Positions 1 through 8,066 of a DNA stretch of 43,952 nucleotides are shown here, piece after piece; within the stretch, counting starts at the first letter, position 1, and each line of letters opens with the position of its first letter. Both the position numbers and the translations under genes were made by a program. The DNA comes from Anaerolineales bacterium (GTDB taxonomy: Bacteria > Chloroflexota > Anaerolineae > Anaerolineales > UBA4823), in the NCBI GenBank assembly GCA_003105035.1, contig PQAL01000026.1, positions 1-43,952 of the forward strand. Direction: 5' to 3'. Under the pieces are notes generated by a model, which was not told the origin of the DNA, did no database searches, and was given only the letters and a program-made list of their open reading frames with translations.

Positions 1-333
1 GTCATCGAGCTGCTCCAACCAGGTGTACCTAGCCCGCTGATCTTTCCAGTGCGTAACCCGCTCGGAGAAATTGTCACCATCAACCTGGGCCTCGTCCCTT
101 ACCTGCCAGGCTGGTCCGTCCAGCTGTCCCAGACTGCCCTGACAGATATGGCTCCCTTCGAAACCCGGCTTGTCACGCTGACGGTCACCCCACCCGCTGG
201 ACAGCCCTTGCCCCCCGACAATACACCAGTCGTCGATGTGGAGGGATATATTAAAGGTAACCTTCTGGGTGGCATCGAATTGCTAAAACTAACCTCAAAA
301 AACCATACTTTTTTAGCGGTTGTCTTAAAATGA
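1..333 (+). CDS. C-terminal end of an extracellular Ig-like/repeat protein (5' partial)
   Basis: The reading frame is open from base 1 and ends at TGA 331-333, so about 110 C-terminal residues are visible and the start lies outside the window. The residues are rich in Pro, Val, Thr and Leu and alternate like a beta-sandwich, for example a TLTVTPPAG stretch followed by DNTPVVDVEGYI. This is typical of the last Ig-like or CARDB-like module of secreted bacterial proteins. No catalytic motif is present. The last 15 or so residues (Lys-rich, then hydrophobic) fit the module poorly and may reflect a late frameshift. The family assignment is inference; only the open frame and composition are seen. 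Confidence 0.6.
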   Translation, partial: VIELLQPGVPSPLIFPVRNPLGEIVTINLGLVPYLPGWSVQLSQTALTDMAPFETRLVTLTVTPPAGQPLPPDNTPVVDVEGYIKGNLLGGIELLKLTSKNHTFLAVVLK

Positions 334-597
334 TATCAGGATATACCCAGGTGAAGATGGTGCATGGGTCTCTCGAACGAGTAGGTCTGAGAAAATTTTT
401 CTAAGGTGTAGCTGACCTCCTCTTCTTCTTTTTTTTGCTCATTGGTTTCCTTATCCTTTATCGAGCTTTAATCACCCACATCTTGACACAACCAGGATAA
501 GCCCCTAAAATACTACTATTCGGATGAAATACATCTACATAAGTCCGTTGTTGAAGATGCAAGTGCAGTCCAATTATTTGACATGTAGGAGTTATTT

Positions 598-1041
598 ATG
601 AACCAAACCGGAGCCACCACAAGTAAAAAGTCCTCCTCAGGATTCACCGCCGATGAAAAAGCTGCAATGAAGGCACGCGCCAGGGAGCAGAAAGCCCAGG
701 CAGATGAAACGCAAGCGGAAACAGATGCGTTGGAGGCAATCGCCGCGTTGCTAGAACCGGATCGCAGCTTGGCCAGGCGCCTGCATGAGCTCATTAAGGC
801 CAACACACCAGAACTTAAAGCGCGGACCTGGTATGGCATGCCCGCCTACGCCAAGGACGGCAACGTGGTATGCTTCTTCCAGAGTGCACAGAAATTTAAG
901 ACCAGGTACGCCACCCTCGGCTTTAGCGACAAGGCCAATTTCGACGAAGGGAACATGTGGCCGGTTGCCTACGCGCTGCACGAGCTGACCCCAGCTGAAG
1001 AGGCCAAGATAAGTGCCCTTGTAAGGAAAGCAGTAAGCTGA
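598..1041 (+). CDS. DUF1801 (YdhG-like) domain protein
   Basis: A 147-residue cytoplasmic protein. The N-terminal third (residues 1-45) is a charged, Ala/Glu/Lys-rich helix. From about residue 50 it follows the DUF1801 pattern: a helix, a W-Y-G-M-P-A-Y core (residues 78-84), a strand reading VVCFFQ, and a C-terminal helical tail. DUF1801 proteins are small alpha/beta proteins of uncertain function; some relatives are described as iron-chaperone-like, which is not shown here. The start is set by an AGGAG ribosome-binding site at 587-591, seven bases before the ATG. It stands alone, with gene-free DNA on both sides. The opposite-strand frame across it is a shadow. Confidence 0.8.
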   Translation: MNQTGATTSKKSSSGFTADEKAAMKARAREQKAQADETQAETDALEAIAALLEPDRSLARRLHELIKANTPELKARTWYGMPAYAKDGNVVCFFQSAQKFKTRYATLGFSDKANFDEGNMWPVAYALHELTPAEEAKISALVRKAVS

Positions 1042-1405
1042 GTTGTGTAGGTGGGAAGTTGAATCCGCCTGCTTAATTAATTCCTCCACAGCGAGTAAGG
1101 CGGCTTCCGTGGTGAAACCCGTTCCCACCCTCCAATAAAATTCCCTAATAATTGTGAATAGCCGGATGAGTTTCGTGTAAACCGATAAGCTAGACCAGCT
1201 AGGATTCGAGGACGGTCTGCACATAGCGGATTACTAACCCCATCACGAACGCCACCGCTAATTTCAGCTGCTTGGTTCATACACCTAAAACTTTGCTGGC
1301 TTATCTCTGAGTATAAACCACTCACAATAATGTGTAATTTAGTTTATAATCCTTTCTGATAATTATTATTTTCACAAACTGGCTGTGATTGGATGGGATT
1401 AATTT
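1042..1405. other. Gene-free spacer, 364 bp
   Basis: No frame with a plausible start and composition is seen on either strand. The sequence becomes AT-rich towards 1340-1405, just before the next + strand gene, consistent with a promoter region, but no clear -35/-10 pair could be assigned. Confidence 0.5.
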
Positions 1406-2581
1406 ATGCATCAGAGACATATATATAGAAAAATATTATTGTTGACTTTCCTGGCAATCGATTTTCTTATCCTATTTTCTGATTCTCACTTTATTTTAGC
1501 GAAAACAAATCCAGCATCTAATAACCTCATATACCTACCTCTCTTGTCAAAGCCTTATCCCACTGCACCTGCGAACGGGTTGCTGATTGCATATTCCTCG
1601 CAAATGACGGGAGAGCTCAAACAATACAATGTGGATACGGGTGCAGTGACTCAACTATTACCCGATCATTTTATGAGTGAGGGCTGTAATAAATTCTCAC
1701 CAGACATAATCCATCCAAAGCTTCTCTACCTGCTCCAAAATCCTGCCAGTGGAGACCTGGAGGTAAAAATAAAGGATCTGTTTGGCGGCAACAATATTAT
1801 CACCTTGCCGAACTCCTATCGCAATTCTTGCTCCATGTATTGGTATCCGAACGGTTCGGCGTTTGCGATCCGTAATCTTAATACGGATGTCTATGATTTG
1901 CTTTCCCCGGATGGCACTAAGCTCACATCTTTCTGGGGAGACTTAGGATGGAAGTTAGCATTCTCCCCGGATGGCAATCGGGCAGTGTTTGTTTCACCAT
2001 TTCGCAGTAATGTACTACGCTTTTTCACTATCCTAAAAGATGGCAATGGCAATATCATTGGGCTAAATCAGGACCCTTCTGATTTTGTTACTGTTGATAT
2101 TGGTGATCACTTTATTGCAGATATCGAATGGTCCCCGGAAGGTACTACTCTGGCCATTCTTATTGAGAACAATTGGGACTTAGAAGATGCAGATCTTCTT
2201 CTCATCGAACCAAATGGCACAGTCGTGGCCAACTTGACAAATGGATTTAACAGACAGGCTGGCAAACAACAAAACTACTGGGAGATTCAATGGTCACCCG
2301 CAGGAAAAAATATCGCTTTTTGGGTATACAACTTAGTGGGTGACACCTATGTGAACCCACAGGTGTATGTGATTAATATCTACACCAAACGTATCATCGA
2401 GCTGACCGGAGATGAATTTCAAACCGGTGAAACCCCGGCTTTCTCTCCGGATGGCAATAAGCTAATTTTCACTGCTGGACCTCAATTTGGCCGCACTATT
2501 GTGATGTGCAATCCAGATGGTTCCGATAAAATTTCGCTACCCATCGAGAATTCTGCATTCAATGCGATTTTTCGTCCATAA
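1406..2581 (+). CDS. Secreted PD40/TolB-like beta-propeller protein
   Basis: A 391-residue exported protein. Residues 1-33 form a long signal peptide (basic start, hydrophobic core, then Ala-Lys), and residues 42-48 read IYLPLLS, a motif common just after the signal peptide of Anaerolineae surface proteins. The body carries repeated propeller blades with the PD40 signature F/W-S-P-x-G: FSPDGNRAVF, WSPEGTTLAI, WSPAGKNIAF and FSPDGNKLIF. PD40 propellers occur in TolB and in many outward-facing binding proteins and have no enzymatic chemistry of their own. No lipobox Cys is visible, so the protein is secreted or membrane-tethered rather than lipidated. The ATG has only a weak GGGAT-type ribosome-binding site about 8 bases upstream. 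It is monocistronic. Confidence 0.75.
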   Translation: MHQRHIYRKILLLTFLAIDFLILFSDSHFILAKTNPASNNLIYLPLLSKPYPTAPANGLLIAYSSQMTGELKQYNVDTGAVTQLLPDHFMSEGCNKFSPDIIHPKLLYLLQNPASGDLEVKIKDLFGGNNIITLPNSYRNSCSMYWYPNGSAFAIRNLNTDVYDLLSPDGTKLTSFWGDLGWKLAFSPDGNRAVFVSPFRSNVLRFFTILKDGNGNIIGLNQDPSDFVTVDIGDHFIADIEWSPEGTTLAILIENNWDLEDADLLLIEPNGTVVANLTNGFNRQAGKQQNYWEIQWSPAGKNIAFWVYNLVGDTYVNPQVYVINIYTKRIIELTGDEFQTGETPAFSPDGNKLIFTAGPQFGRTIVMCNPDGSDKISLPIENSAFNAIFRP

Positions 2582-3101
2582 TTTGCAGGTAGCTTAGTCA
2601 GGTTGAGAAATCTAGTTATTTTGACTATTTTTCTAATAATTTGTTGACCAAACTAACTCTACAGCCAAAGATAATCAATATCTACCCCCTATCGATAAAC
2701 TCCCATCGATTGTTAGGTTAAAACTGGACACACCTCTTCACGCGCCGAATCGTAGCCTCGGTAAGTTTTATCAGCTCTTACATGAAGTCTTCAGATACCG
2801 TCTCATTCGTATTGCCGTGGACACTATTTACTTTACCTAGGCATTTACTGTGGTTAGTTTCTGTAATAAAACGTCAAGTCAGTCGGAAGCCTATGCCTGT
2901 CAAGTCAACGCGATGAGGAGATTGAATTACAAGGTCTTCGTAGCCAAACTCGACACCAACCCAACCTCCCCCATTAAAAAATGGGGGAGGTTGGGTCACT
3001 TAGTCACCTGCCGTATTAGGCGGCACTGTTTTTATGCGAAGGGGGTCAGCGAAATCCAATCCACAACGGTCTAAATCGTTGACCAATTCACGTAAATGGG
3101 C
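2582..3101. other. Gene-free spacer between convergent genes, 520 bp
   Basis: No convincing gene is seen on either strand. Short open frames here have unlikely composition and no ribosome-binding site. The only clear structure is the perfect hairpin at 2959-2996, annotated separately. Confidence 0.5.
2959..2996. repeat. Perfect 17-bp hairpin between convergent genes
   Basis: The arm 2959-2975 (ACCCAACCTCCCCCATT) is the exact reverse complement of 2980-2996, with a 4-base AAAA loop. It lies between the ends of the + gene (2581) and the - gene (3102). No T-run follows on either strand, so it is not a classical intrinsic terminator. It could be a bidirectional terminator of the U-less kind or a copy of a dispersed extragenic palindrome. 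Confidence 0.75.
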
Positions 3102-3917
3102 TTACGCTGCAAGCAATCGGTTGCGATGGAAGCTTCGGCTTCCCAGCCAGATGAATAAAATGCTGATGAGCCAGACGATCAACCCGATGAGAAGCATGAT
3201 GCCTATATTGAGGAATATTGCTCCCGCCATCTGGGCATAGAAGAGTGCCACGATGGGCAGCACCACCACTCCAGCCGCCTGGTTGGCGTCCTGGAACCCT
3301 TGGGCCCGAGCCGAGGCCACCACCATGATACTCACCCCTAATGCAGATAGGGCTGGTACCACCCAGATGACCATCACCAACCACAAGGCATTGGGGAAGA
3401 ATAAGCGCTGCATTTGAGACCAGGCTGCCACATTCACGGTAATGGCGTATATCACAAATCCGCCCAGGGCAATCGCATTGGCTGCCAGCCAACCCGAGAG
3501 CATCTTGGCGATAAGTAATTCCCGGTCGGTGGTGGGTGTATACAGCAGGGCTTCAAGCGTCTTGCGCTCCTTCTCGCCCGCAAAACTATCCGCAGCAATC
3601 ATCGAGGCAACCATCAGGGGCAGAAGCAAGAAGAAGGGCAGCAGCATAATCTCAAGGGAAAATACGATGAACTTCTGGATGGTGGTATACCTGGCAAATT
3701 CCAGTTGCATTCCAGCGGGCATCTTCGCCAGGAAGGCCTCGGTGATGGGTAATTTCGTGACCAGCTCAGGGAATAATGAAAAGATCAGGCCGATCCCTAG
3801 TGGGACGAGGATAAAGAAGGTCACAAATATGATGATGATCGGGATAAGCACATTCTTATTCTGTCTGACTACTTTCAGATCCTTACGGACGATCGCCATG
3901 ATTGCGCGTGTATTCAT
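3102..3917 (-). CDS. ABC-2 type exporter permease (NatB-like)
   Basis: A 271-residue inner-membrane protein with about six membrane segments: near residues 24-48, 82-108, 138-160, 172-196, 205-230 and 236-262. After the second segment lies the charged G-E-K-E-R-K-T-L-E-A-L-L stretch that is diagnostic of ABC-2 permeases of the NatB/YhaP group. Its ATG overlaps the stop of the upstream ATPase by 4 bp (ATGA, 3914-3917), so the two are translationally coupled and presumably form one transporter. Substrate is unknown: family members export Na+, antibiotics, peptides or lipids. It is the last gene of a long leftward series that starts with a two-component system. Confidence 0.88.
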   Translation of the reverse strand: MNTRAIMAIVRKDLKVVRQNKNVLIPIIIIFVTFFILVPLGIGLIFSLFPELVTKLPITEAFLAKMPAGMQLEFARYTTIQKFIVFSLEIMLLPFFLLLPLMVASMIAADSFAGEKERKTLEALLYTPTTDRELLIAKMLSGWLAANAIALGGFVIYAITVNVAAWSQMQRLFFPNALWLVMVIWVVPALSALGVSIMVVASARAQGFQDANQAAGVVVLPIVALFYAQMAGAIFLNIGIMLLIGLIVWLISILFIWLGSRSFHRNRLLAA

Positions 3918-4864
3918 TTCATGCCTTCACTTTCTTCGTGAATCGTAAAGTACACCTGTTCAAGGTCGGCTTCCTGTGGGGCAATCCGGTACACCTTCAC
4001 CTGGTTCTGGATCATGCAAGCCAGGACTTCGGGGATGGATTCGCGCTGGTTAACTGTCACCACCAGGGCACCGTTGGGTTTGGACGGTTCGCCCACTACC
4101 AGCTGTGGCATATTCCGCAGGACCTTCAGCGCTACTTCGGTCTGTGACTCCTCCACCTCGAGTTCAACTTCCAGACGCCGGACGTACTGGCGGGTCAACT
4201 CGGCAGGTGTGCCCAATGCCACCAGGCGGCCGTGCTCCAGGATGGCCACCCGGTCACACAGGCGCTGAGCCTCAACCAGGTTGTGCGTGCACATAAAGAC
4301 TGTGCAGCCTTCCCGGCGAGCCATCCGCTCGATCAGCTCGTTCACATGGTGGGCAGATACCGGGTCGAGCCCGGAAGTAGCTTCATCCAGGAAGATCAGC
4401 TCAGGCTTGTGTAGCAGAGCGCGTGCCAGGGCCAGGCGTTGTTTCATACCCTTGCTGTAGCCACCCACTTTTTCATTCGCCCGCTCGGCCAGATCGAATT
4501 CATCCAGCAGGTCAAAGATTCGCTGCTTTACTTCCATGCGAGGTACAGCATACAGGTCTGCATAGATGCCGAGGATATCCTGGGCGGTTAAGCGCTCGTC
4601 CAGGGATGGTGTTTCAGTTAAGACACCCGTGCAAGCACGCAAGGCGGTACCTTCGACCTGTGGATCGAGGCCGAGCACGCGCATGCTGCCGGAGGTTGGC
4701 TCGATCACCCCATTCAGCAGGCGCACGGTGGTCGTTTTCCCGGCGCCATTATGACCCAGGAAACCGAAGATCTCACCCGCTTGCACTTCCAGCGAAAGCT
4801 GGTTTACCGCGATGGTATCCTTGAAATGTCGGGTGAGCTGGTTGATACTGATGACGGCGTTCAT
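3914..4864 (-). CDS. ABC exporter ATP-binding subunit (NatA/CcmA-like)
   Basis: A 316-residue ATPase. Walker A GHNGAGKTT is at residues 37-45, the signature YSKGMKQRL at 136-144, Walker B LIFLDEA at 156-162, followed by the D-loop SGLDP and the switch His in the C-T-H-N segment. The last 90 residues form the C-terminal extension typical of ABC-2 exporter ATPases. A strong AGGAGG ribosome-binding site precedes the ATG. Walker B reads DEAT rather than the common DEPT, which should not impair activity. It is coupled by a 4-bp overlap to the permease at 3102-3917 and separated by 74 bp from the permease of the neighbouring transporter. Confidence 0.92.
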   Translation of the reverse strand: MNAVISINQLTRHFKDTIAVNQLSLEVQAGEIFGFLGHNGAGKTTTVRLLNGVIEPTSGSMRVLGLDPQVEGTALRACTGVLTETPSLDERLTAQDILGIYADLYAVPRMEVKQRIFDLLDEFDLAERANEKVGGYSKGMKQRLALARALLHKPELIFLDEATSGLDPVSAHHVNELIERMARREGCTVFMCTHNLVEAQRLCDRVAILEHGRLVALGTPAELTRQYVRRLEVELEVEESQTEVALKVLRNMPQLVVGEPSKPNGALVVTVNQRESIPEVLACMIQNQVKVYRIAPQEADLEQVYFTIHEESEGMK

Positions 4865-4883
4865 ATTTTCCTCCTAGGCTCCT

Positions 4884-4906
4884 CGCCCTCAGCAGTCATG
4901 AGGGCG
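4884..4906. repeat. Hairpin between the two ABC cassettes
   Basis: An 8-bp perfect stem (4884-4891 CGCCCTCA with 4899-4906 TGAGGGCG) with a 7-base loop lies in the 74-bp gap between the two transporter pairs, just upstream of the ribosome-binding site of the downstream ATPase. No T-run follows. It may attenuate or mark an mRNA processing point that uncouples the two cassettes. Confidence 0.5.
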
Positions 4907-4938
4907 GGGATTGTGAGAAGAAGTCCATTATCCCGGGT

Positions 4939-5811
4939 TTAAAACTCCCTGCGCTGAAAGCGCCAGAGTGCTACCACGATGAATACGATGCTTAAGATAG
5001 CGGCGGAGATGATTTCCGAGATGAACATTGCCGGTAGGGTTATGCCCAAAACGACCAGCTGGGCAACCTTATCCATGGTCACCGGCAAGATATAGCTGAT
5101 CTGTGGGATCATACCGCCGATAGCCAGCCCAGCCAGCACAAGCCCAAAGGATATCCCCAACACCGGCCCGCGTGTCTCAAACAAGACACCCAGCATGATC
5201 ACCAGGCTGATGTAGAACAGCATGGTCAGCATGAACACCCCCAGACCAGCCAGGAATGACAGAATAGGCACTCCCTGATGGGTATCCAGGTAAACCTCGC
5301 TTACAAAGATCACTGCGGGTATGGCAATAATAAAGACCAGTGCACCGATGACATTCGATAGTAGCTTGGTGATGATAAAAGACTGGCGTGCCGAAGGCTT
5401 GGAAAGGATCCAGGCCGCCGTCCCCGTTTGAACCTCTTGAATGATCTCATCCTGTGCCAGGATGATCACACCAATCGCGCCAGCCATCACAGCAAAAGCG
5501 AAGTAATAATAGGAGCCCTTGGCGGAAGGCGGCATCCCTACGAAAGCCTGATTGATCGAAGCATTAAGCCCAGGAAGTATTCGTTCCAGCCGCGGTACAA
5601 CAAACAGGATTAAAGCAACCATCCCGTCCAGGATACCAATCCAGATCAACATCTGCCCCAGCCAGCGGCGGGTGTGGAACCATTCGCCCATCTCTTTACT
5701 GAGCATGTTGCCAAAGCCGGCCAGCCAGCCACCACCCCTGCTGGGTAACAAGCCCTGGCGGGCTGCCAGGCGCAGATCGGTGGATACTTGTGTACTCGTT
5801 TGTGCGGTCAT
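4939..5811 (-). CDS. ABC-2 type transporter permease
   Basis: A 290-residue membrane protein with about six segments: one near residues 54-72, a second near 103-120, and four packed between about 150 and 285. The stretch after the second segment (EVQTGTAAWILSKP) is the permease counterpart of the E-x-x-x-G-T pattern of ABC-2 proteins. Residues 1-40 are cytoplasmic. The start overlaps the stop of the ATPase at 5808-6785 by 4 bp, so the two form a coupled pair. It differs enough in sequence from the permease at 3102-3917 that these are two separate transporters, or two halves of a heteromeric one, rather than a recent duplication. Confidence 0.85.
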   Translation of the reverse strand: MTAQTSTQVSTDLRLAARQGLLPSRGGGWLAGFGNMLSKEMGEWFHTRRWLGQMLIWIGILDGMVALILFVVPRLERILPGLNASINQAFVGMPPSAKGSYYYFAFAVMAGAIGVIILAQDEIIQEVQTGTAAWILSKPSARQSFIITKLLSNVIGALVFIIAIPAVIFVSEVYLDTHQGVPILSFLAGLGVFMLTMLFYISLVIMLGVLFETRGPVLGISFGLVLAGLAIGGMIPQISYILPVTMDKVAQLVVLGITLPAMFISEIISAAILSIVFIVVALWRFQRREF

Positions 5812-6785
5812 TTCGAATTCTCCTTTTCAACAAGACTTATGAATACTTCTTCGAGGTTGTATGACTTACGGCCGTAGTGGGTCACCTTTAGGCTGCGGTC
5901 ATCAAGGATCAAGCGTAGAAGCAGGTCTTCCGCTGCGGCTTCATCGGTCACACTGATTTGCCAGCTCATATGGCCATTTTCCGGTGCCATGCTCAGGTTT
6001 TTGACCCATGGCTGGTCAGCTACGCGAACGCGTGCCTGTGCCATGGCTTCGGTTTGCTCACCCTTTACGGAAATGCTAAAAATGGTAGAACCGCCATCGC
6101 CAGCAAGCAGCTCATTAATCGGAGCTTCAGCGATCAGGCTACCCCGATTGAGAATGGCAACGGTATCACTCACCCGCTGCACATCCTCAAGAATGTGTGT
6201 TGAATAAAAGATGGTGGTGTATTTGCGTAGCCTTTCCATGACGTCCAGGACATCATGCCGGCCCATGGGGTCAAGCGAAGCAGCTGGCTCATCGAGAATA
6301 AGCAGGTCAGGGTAGTTCACCTGGGCCTGGGCAATCCCCAGGCGCTGGCGCTCACCGCCTGAAAAGCCGCGCACCGGTCGATCGGCTTTGTCGTCTATGC
6401 CAACCAGCTCGAGCATTTCCTGTACACGTGCTTCGAGAAGATCTTTTGGCCCGCGGTAGAAGAAGCGGGCAGTATAGTCGACAATCTGGCGAGCGGTCAT
6501 GTGCTCGTAGTAGCGCGGGTCCTGGGCCAGATAGCCAACCCGCTTACGGATCTCCACACTCTCGCGCTGTATATCATGCCCGAAGATAGTCGCCTGCCCC
6601 CCACTGGGCTGGATCAACCCGAGCAGAAGCTTGATGGTGGTGCTCTTGCCAGCCCCATTAGGTCCAAGGAAGCCAAAGATCGAATTCTGTTTTACCGTCA
6701 GGCTTAGGTCTTTGAGGGCTTGCGTATCCTTATAGATCTTGCTCAGGTGGTGGGTTTCGATTACCAGAGAATTGTTAGTTGACAT
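5808..6785 (-). CDS. ABC exporter ATP-binding subunit
   Basis: A 325-residue ATPase. Walker A GPNGAGKST is at residues 41-49, signature FSGGERQRL at 141-149, and Walker B LLILDEP at 161-167 followed by A-A-S-L-D-P. The switch His follows in S-T-H. The C-terminal 90 residues are the accessory domain seen in ABC-2 exporter ATPases. A textbook AGGAGG ribosome-binding site (AAAAAGGAGG) lies 4 bases before the ATG. It is translationally coupled to the following permease and preceded by the small ASCH-like gene with a 29-bp gap, so it probably shares that gene's transcript. Confidence 0.92.
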   Translation of the reverse strand: MSTNNSLVIETHHLSKIYKDTQALKDLSLTVKQNSIFGFLGPNGAGKSTTIKLLLGLIQPSGGQATIFGHDIQRESVEIRKRVGYLAQDPRYYEHMTARQIVDYTARFFYRGPKDLLEARVQEMLELVGIDDKADRPVRGFSGGERQRLGIAQAQVNYPDLLILDEPAASLDPMGRHDVLDVMERLRKYTTIFYSTHILEDVQRVSDTVAILNRGSLIAEAPINELLAGDGGSTIFSISVKGEQTEAMAQARVRVADQPWVKNLSMAPENGHMSWQISVTDEAAAEDLLLRLILDDRSLKVTHYGRKSYNLEEVFISLVEKENSK

Positions 6786-6814
6786 GTTGCCTCCTTTTTA
6801 TTTATGGCTTCTAA

Positions 6815-7252
6815 TTATTGCAACATCCCAGACGTAAGGACACTGAACGCCTGGAATGCAATCCAATCCGATTGACCTTTGATTTCATCCAAGTCCAGGT
6901 GGATCATTCCGATCTTTTGAGCACACTCAAACTCAACCAGCAACACCTGCTTTTTTGTGCACCAGTACATGAACTGTGCTTCAGTCAGCTGCAGCTTGGG
7001 CTGCATCTCTTTAAGTTGGTGTGATATATCCTCAGCTGATCCGCTTGAAACAACCTGGATGCTTTTTATCGTAGCTTTTACACGAATATCCCTTTCAGCA
7101 TTGTTTCGAAGGAAATACAGGTTGTCGCCCAGCAATAAAGGCATACCCGAGGTATCTGCTGATTTACTCTCTTTGATAACCATGCTTTTTACTCCGCTAA
7201 GGATCTTCTCAAGCTCGCCTGCATCTGCATCTAAAATAACAAGATAATTCAT
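6815..7252 (-). CDS. Small ASCH/PUA-like protein (tentative)
   Basis: A 145-residue soluble protein. The start at 7252 is preferred over the longer frame from 7324 because a GAGGA ribosome-binding site lies 8 bases before it and homology-like sequence begins there (NYLVILDADAGELEKILSG). The order strand, ILSGVK helix, GDNLYFL strand, VKATIKSIQ strand and C-terminal helix/strand resembles ASCH/PUA-like folds, which bind RNA or nucleotides. The match is by pattern only and key residues are not conserved enough to be certain. It sits between the response regulator and the first ABC cassette, all on the same strand. It may be an accessory of the exporter or of the two-component system; this is inference. 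Confidence 0.6.
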   Translation of the reverse strand: MNYLVILDADAGELEKILSGVKSMVIKESKSADTSGMPLLLGDNLYFLRNNAERDIRVKATIKSIQVVSSGSAEDISHQLKEMQPKLQLTEAQFMYWCTKKQVLLVEFECAQKIGMIHLDLDEIKGQSDWIAFQAFSVLTSGMLQ

Positions 7253-7412
7253 GGAACCAGTCCTCTGATCAATGTGTTGTTGCTTGCATCCAATATATAA
7301 AAAATACTCCCCGGGCACATCCATCGGCCGAGGAGTTATTGATTATGCTTTAGATTGAATTTTATACTTATACTAAAGGAGTTACATCCTTATACCAAAG
7401 TATTAGGTCGAC

Positions 7413-8066
7413 TCAAATTGAGACTAGTTTATGTTTAATGGCGAATGCGATCGCCTCTGACCGGCTGGATACCTGCAGCTTGGAGAGGATGTTGCTGATG
7501 TGGGCTTTAACGGTCGCCAGGGTGATTACCAGCGCATCAGCGATCTGCTGGTTGCTGTAGCCTTTAACCACCAGCGCCAACACTTCATGCTCGCGCTCCG
7601 TTAGGTCGAAGTTGGCGTGCGGCGCAGGTCGAGTAGCCTGGACCAGCACCCGGGCGGCTTCAGGAGAAAGGGTCGACCTGCCTGAGGTTGCATCGCGGAT
7701 GGCCTTCGCCAGCTCATCTGAAGTGACATTTTTGATCAAATAGCTGATCGCCCCAGCGGCCAGAACGCCCTGTACCAGCTGCTCATCCTCGAAGCTGGTC
7801 ATGGCGATGATCTTGATCTCCGGGTGTTCTGCTAGGATCGCCTTTGTGGCTGCAATGCCGTCCATCTCCGGCATCATCAAGTCCATCAAGATCACGTCTG
7901 GAGTTTTGTGCTGGCAGGCCATGATCGCCTCCCGCCCATTACTTGCTTCAGCGACCAGCTCCAGGTCATCATAGGCGCGGAGAAAGGTAGCCAGGCCGCT
8001 GCGGACCACATTGTGGTCATCGACCAACATCACGCGGATGATATGTGTGTCACACAGGTCATTCAT
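7413..8066 (-). CDS. NarL/FixJ-family response regulator
   Basis: A 217-residue transcription factor. The receiver domain (residues 10-125) has the acidic pair D16-D17, phospho-acceptor D62 in the LMDLMMPEMDG motif, T90 and K112. A linker leads to a LuxR-type helix-turn-helix (residues 153-217), with LTEREHEVL and the recognition segment TLATVKAHI. The start overlaps the stop of the sensor kinase gene by 4 bp (8063-8066), making a coupled pair. The direct output is probably the downstream ASCH-like gene and exporters, since they follow on the same strand with no obvious terminator. Confidence 0.93.
   Translation of the reverse strand: MNDLCDTHIIRVMLVDDHNVVRSGLATFLRAYDDLELVAEASNGREAIMACQHKTPDVILMDLMMPEMDGIAATKAILAEHPEIKIIAMTSFEDEQLVQGVLAAGAISYLIKNVTSDELAKAIRDATSGRSTLSPEAARVLVQATRPAPHANFDLTEREHEVLALVVKGYSNQQIADALVITLATVKAHISNILSKLQVSSRSEAIAFAIKHKLVSI

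Noticed and set aside
751-1224. Long reverse-strand frame over the DUF1801 gene
   Set aside because: It is antisense to a gene with a good ribosome-binding site and a recognisable domain; its own residues are Cys/Gly-rich and show no family pattern.
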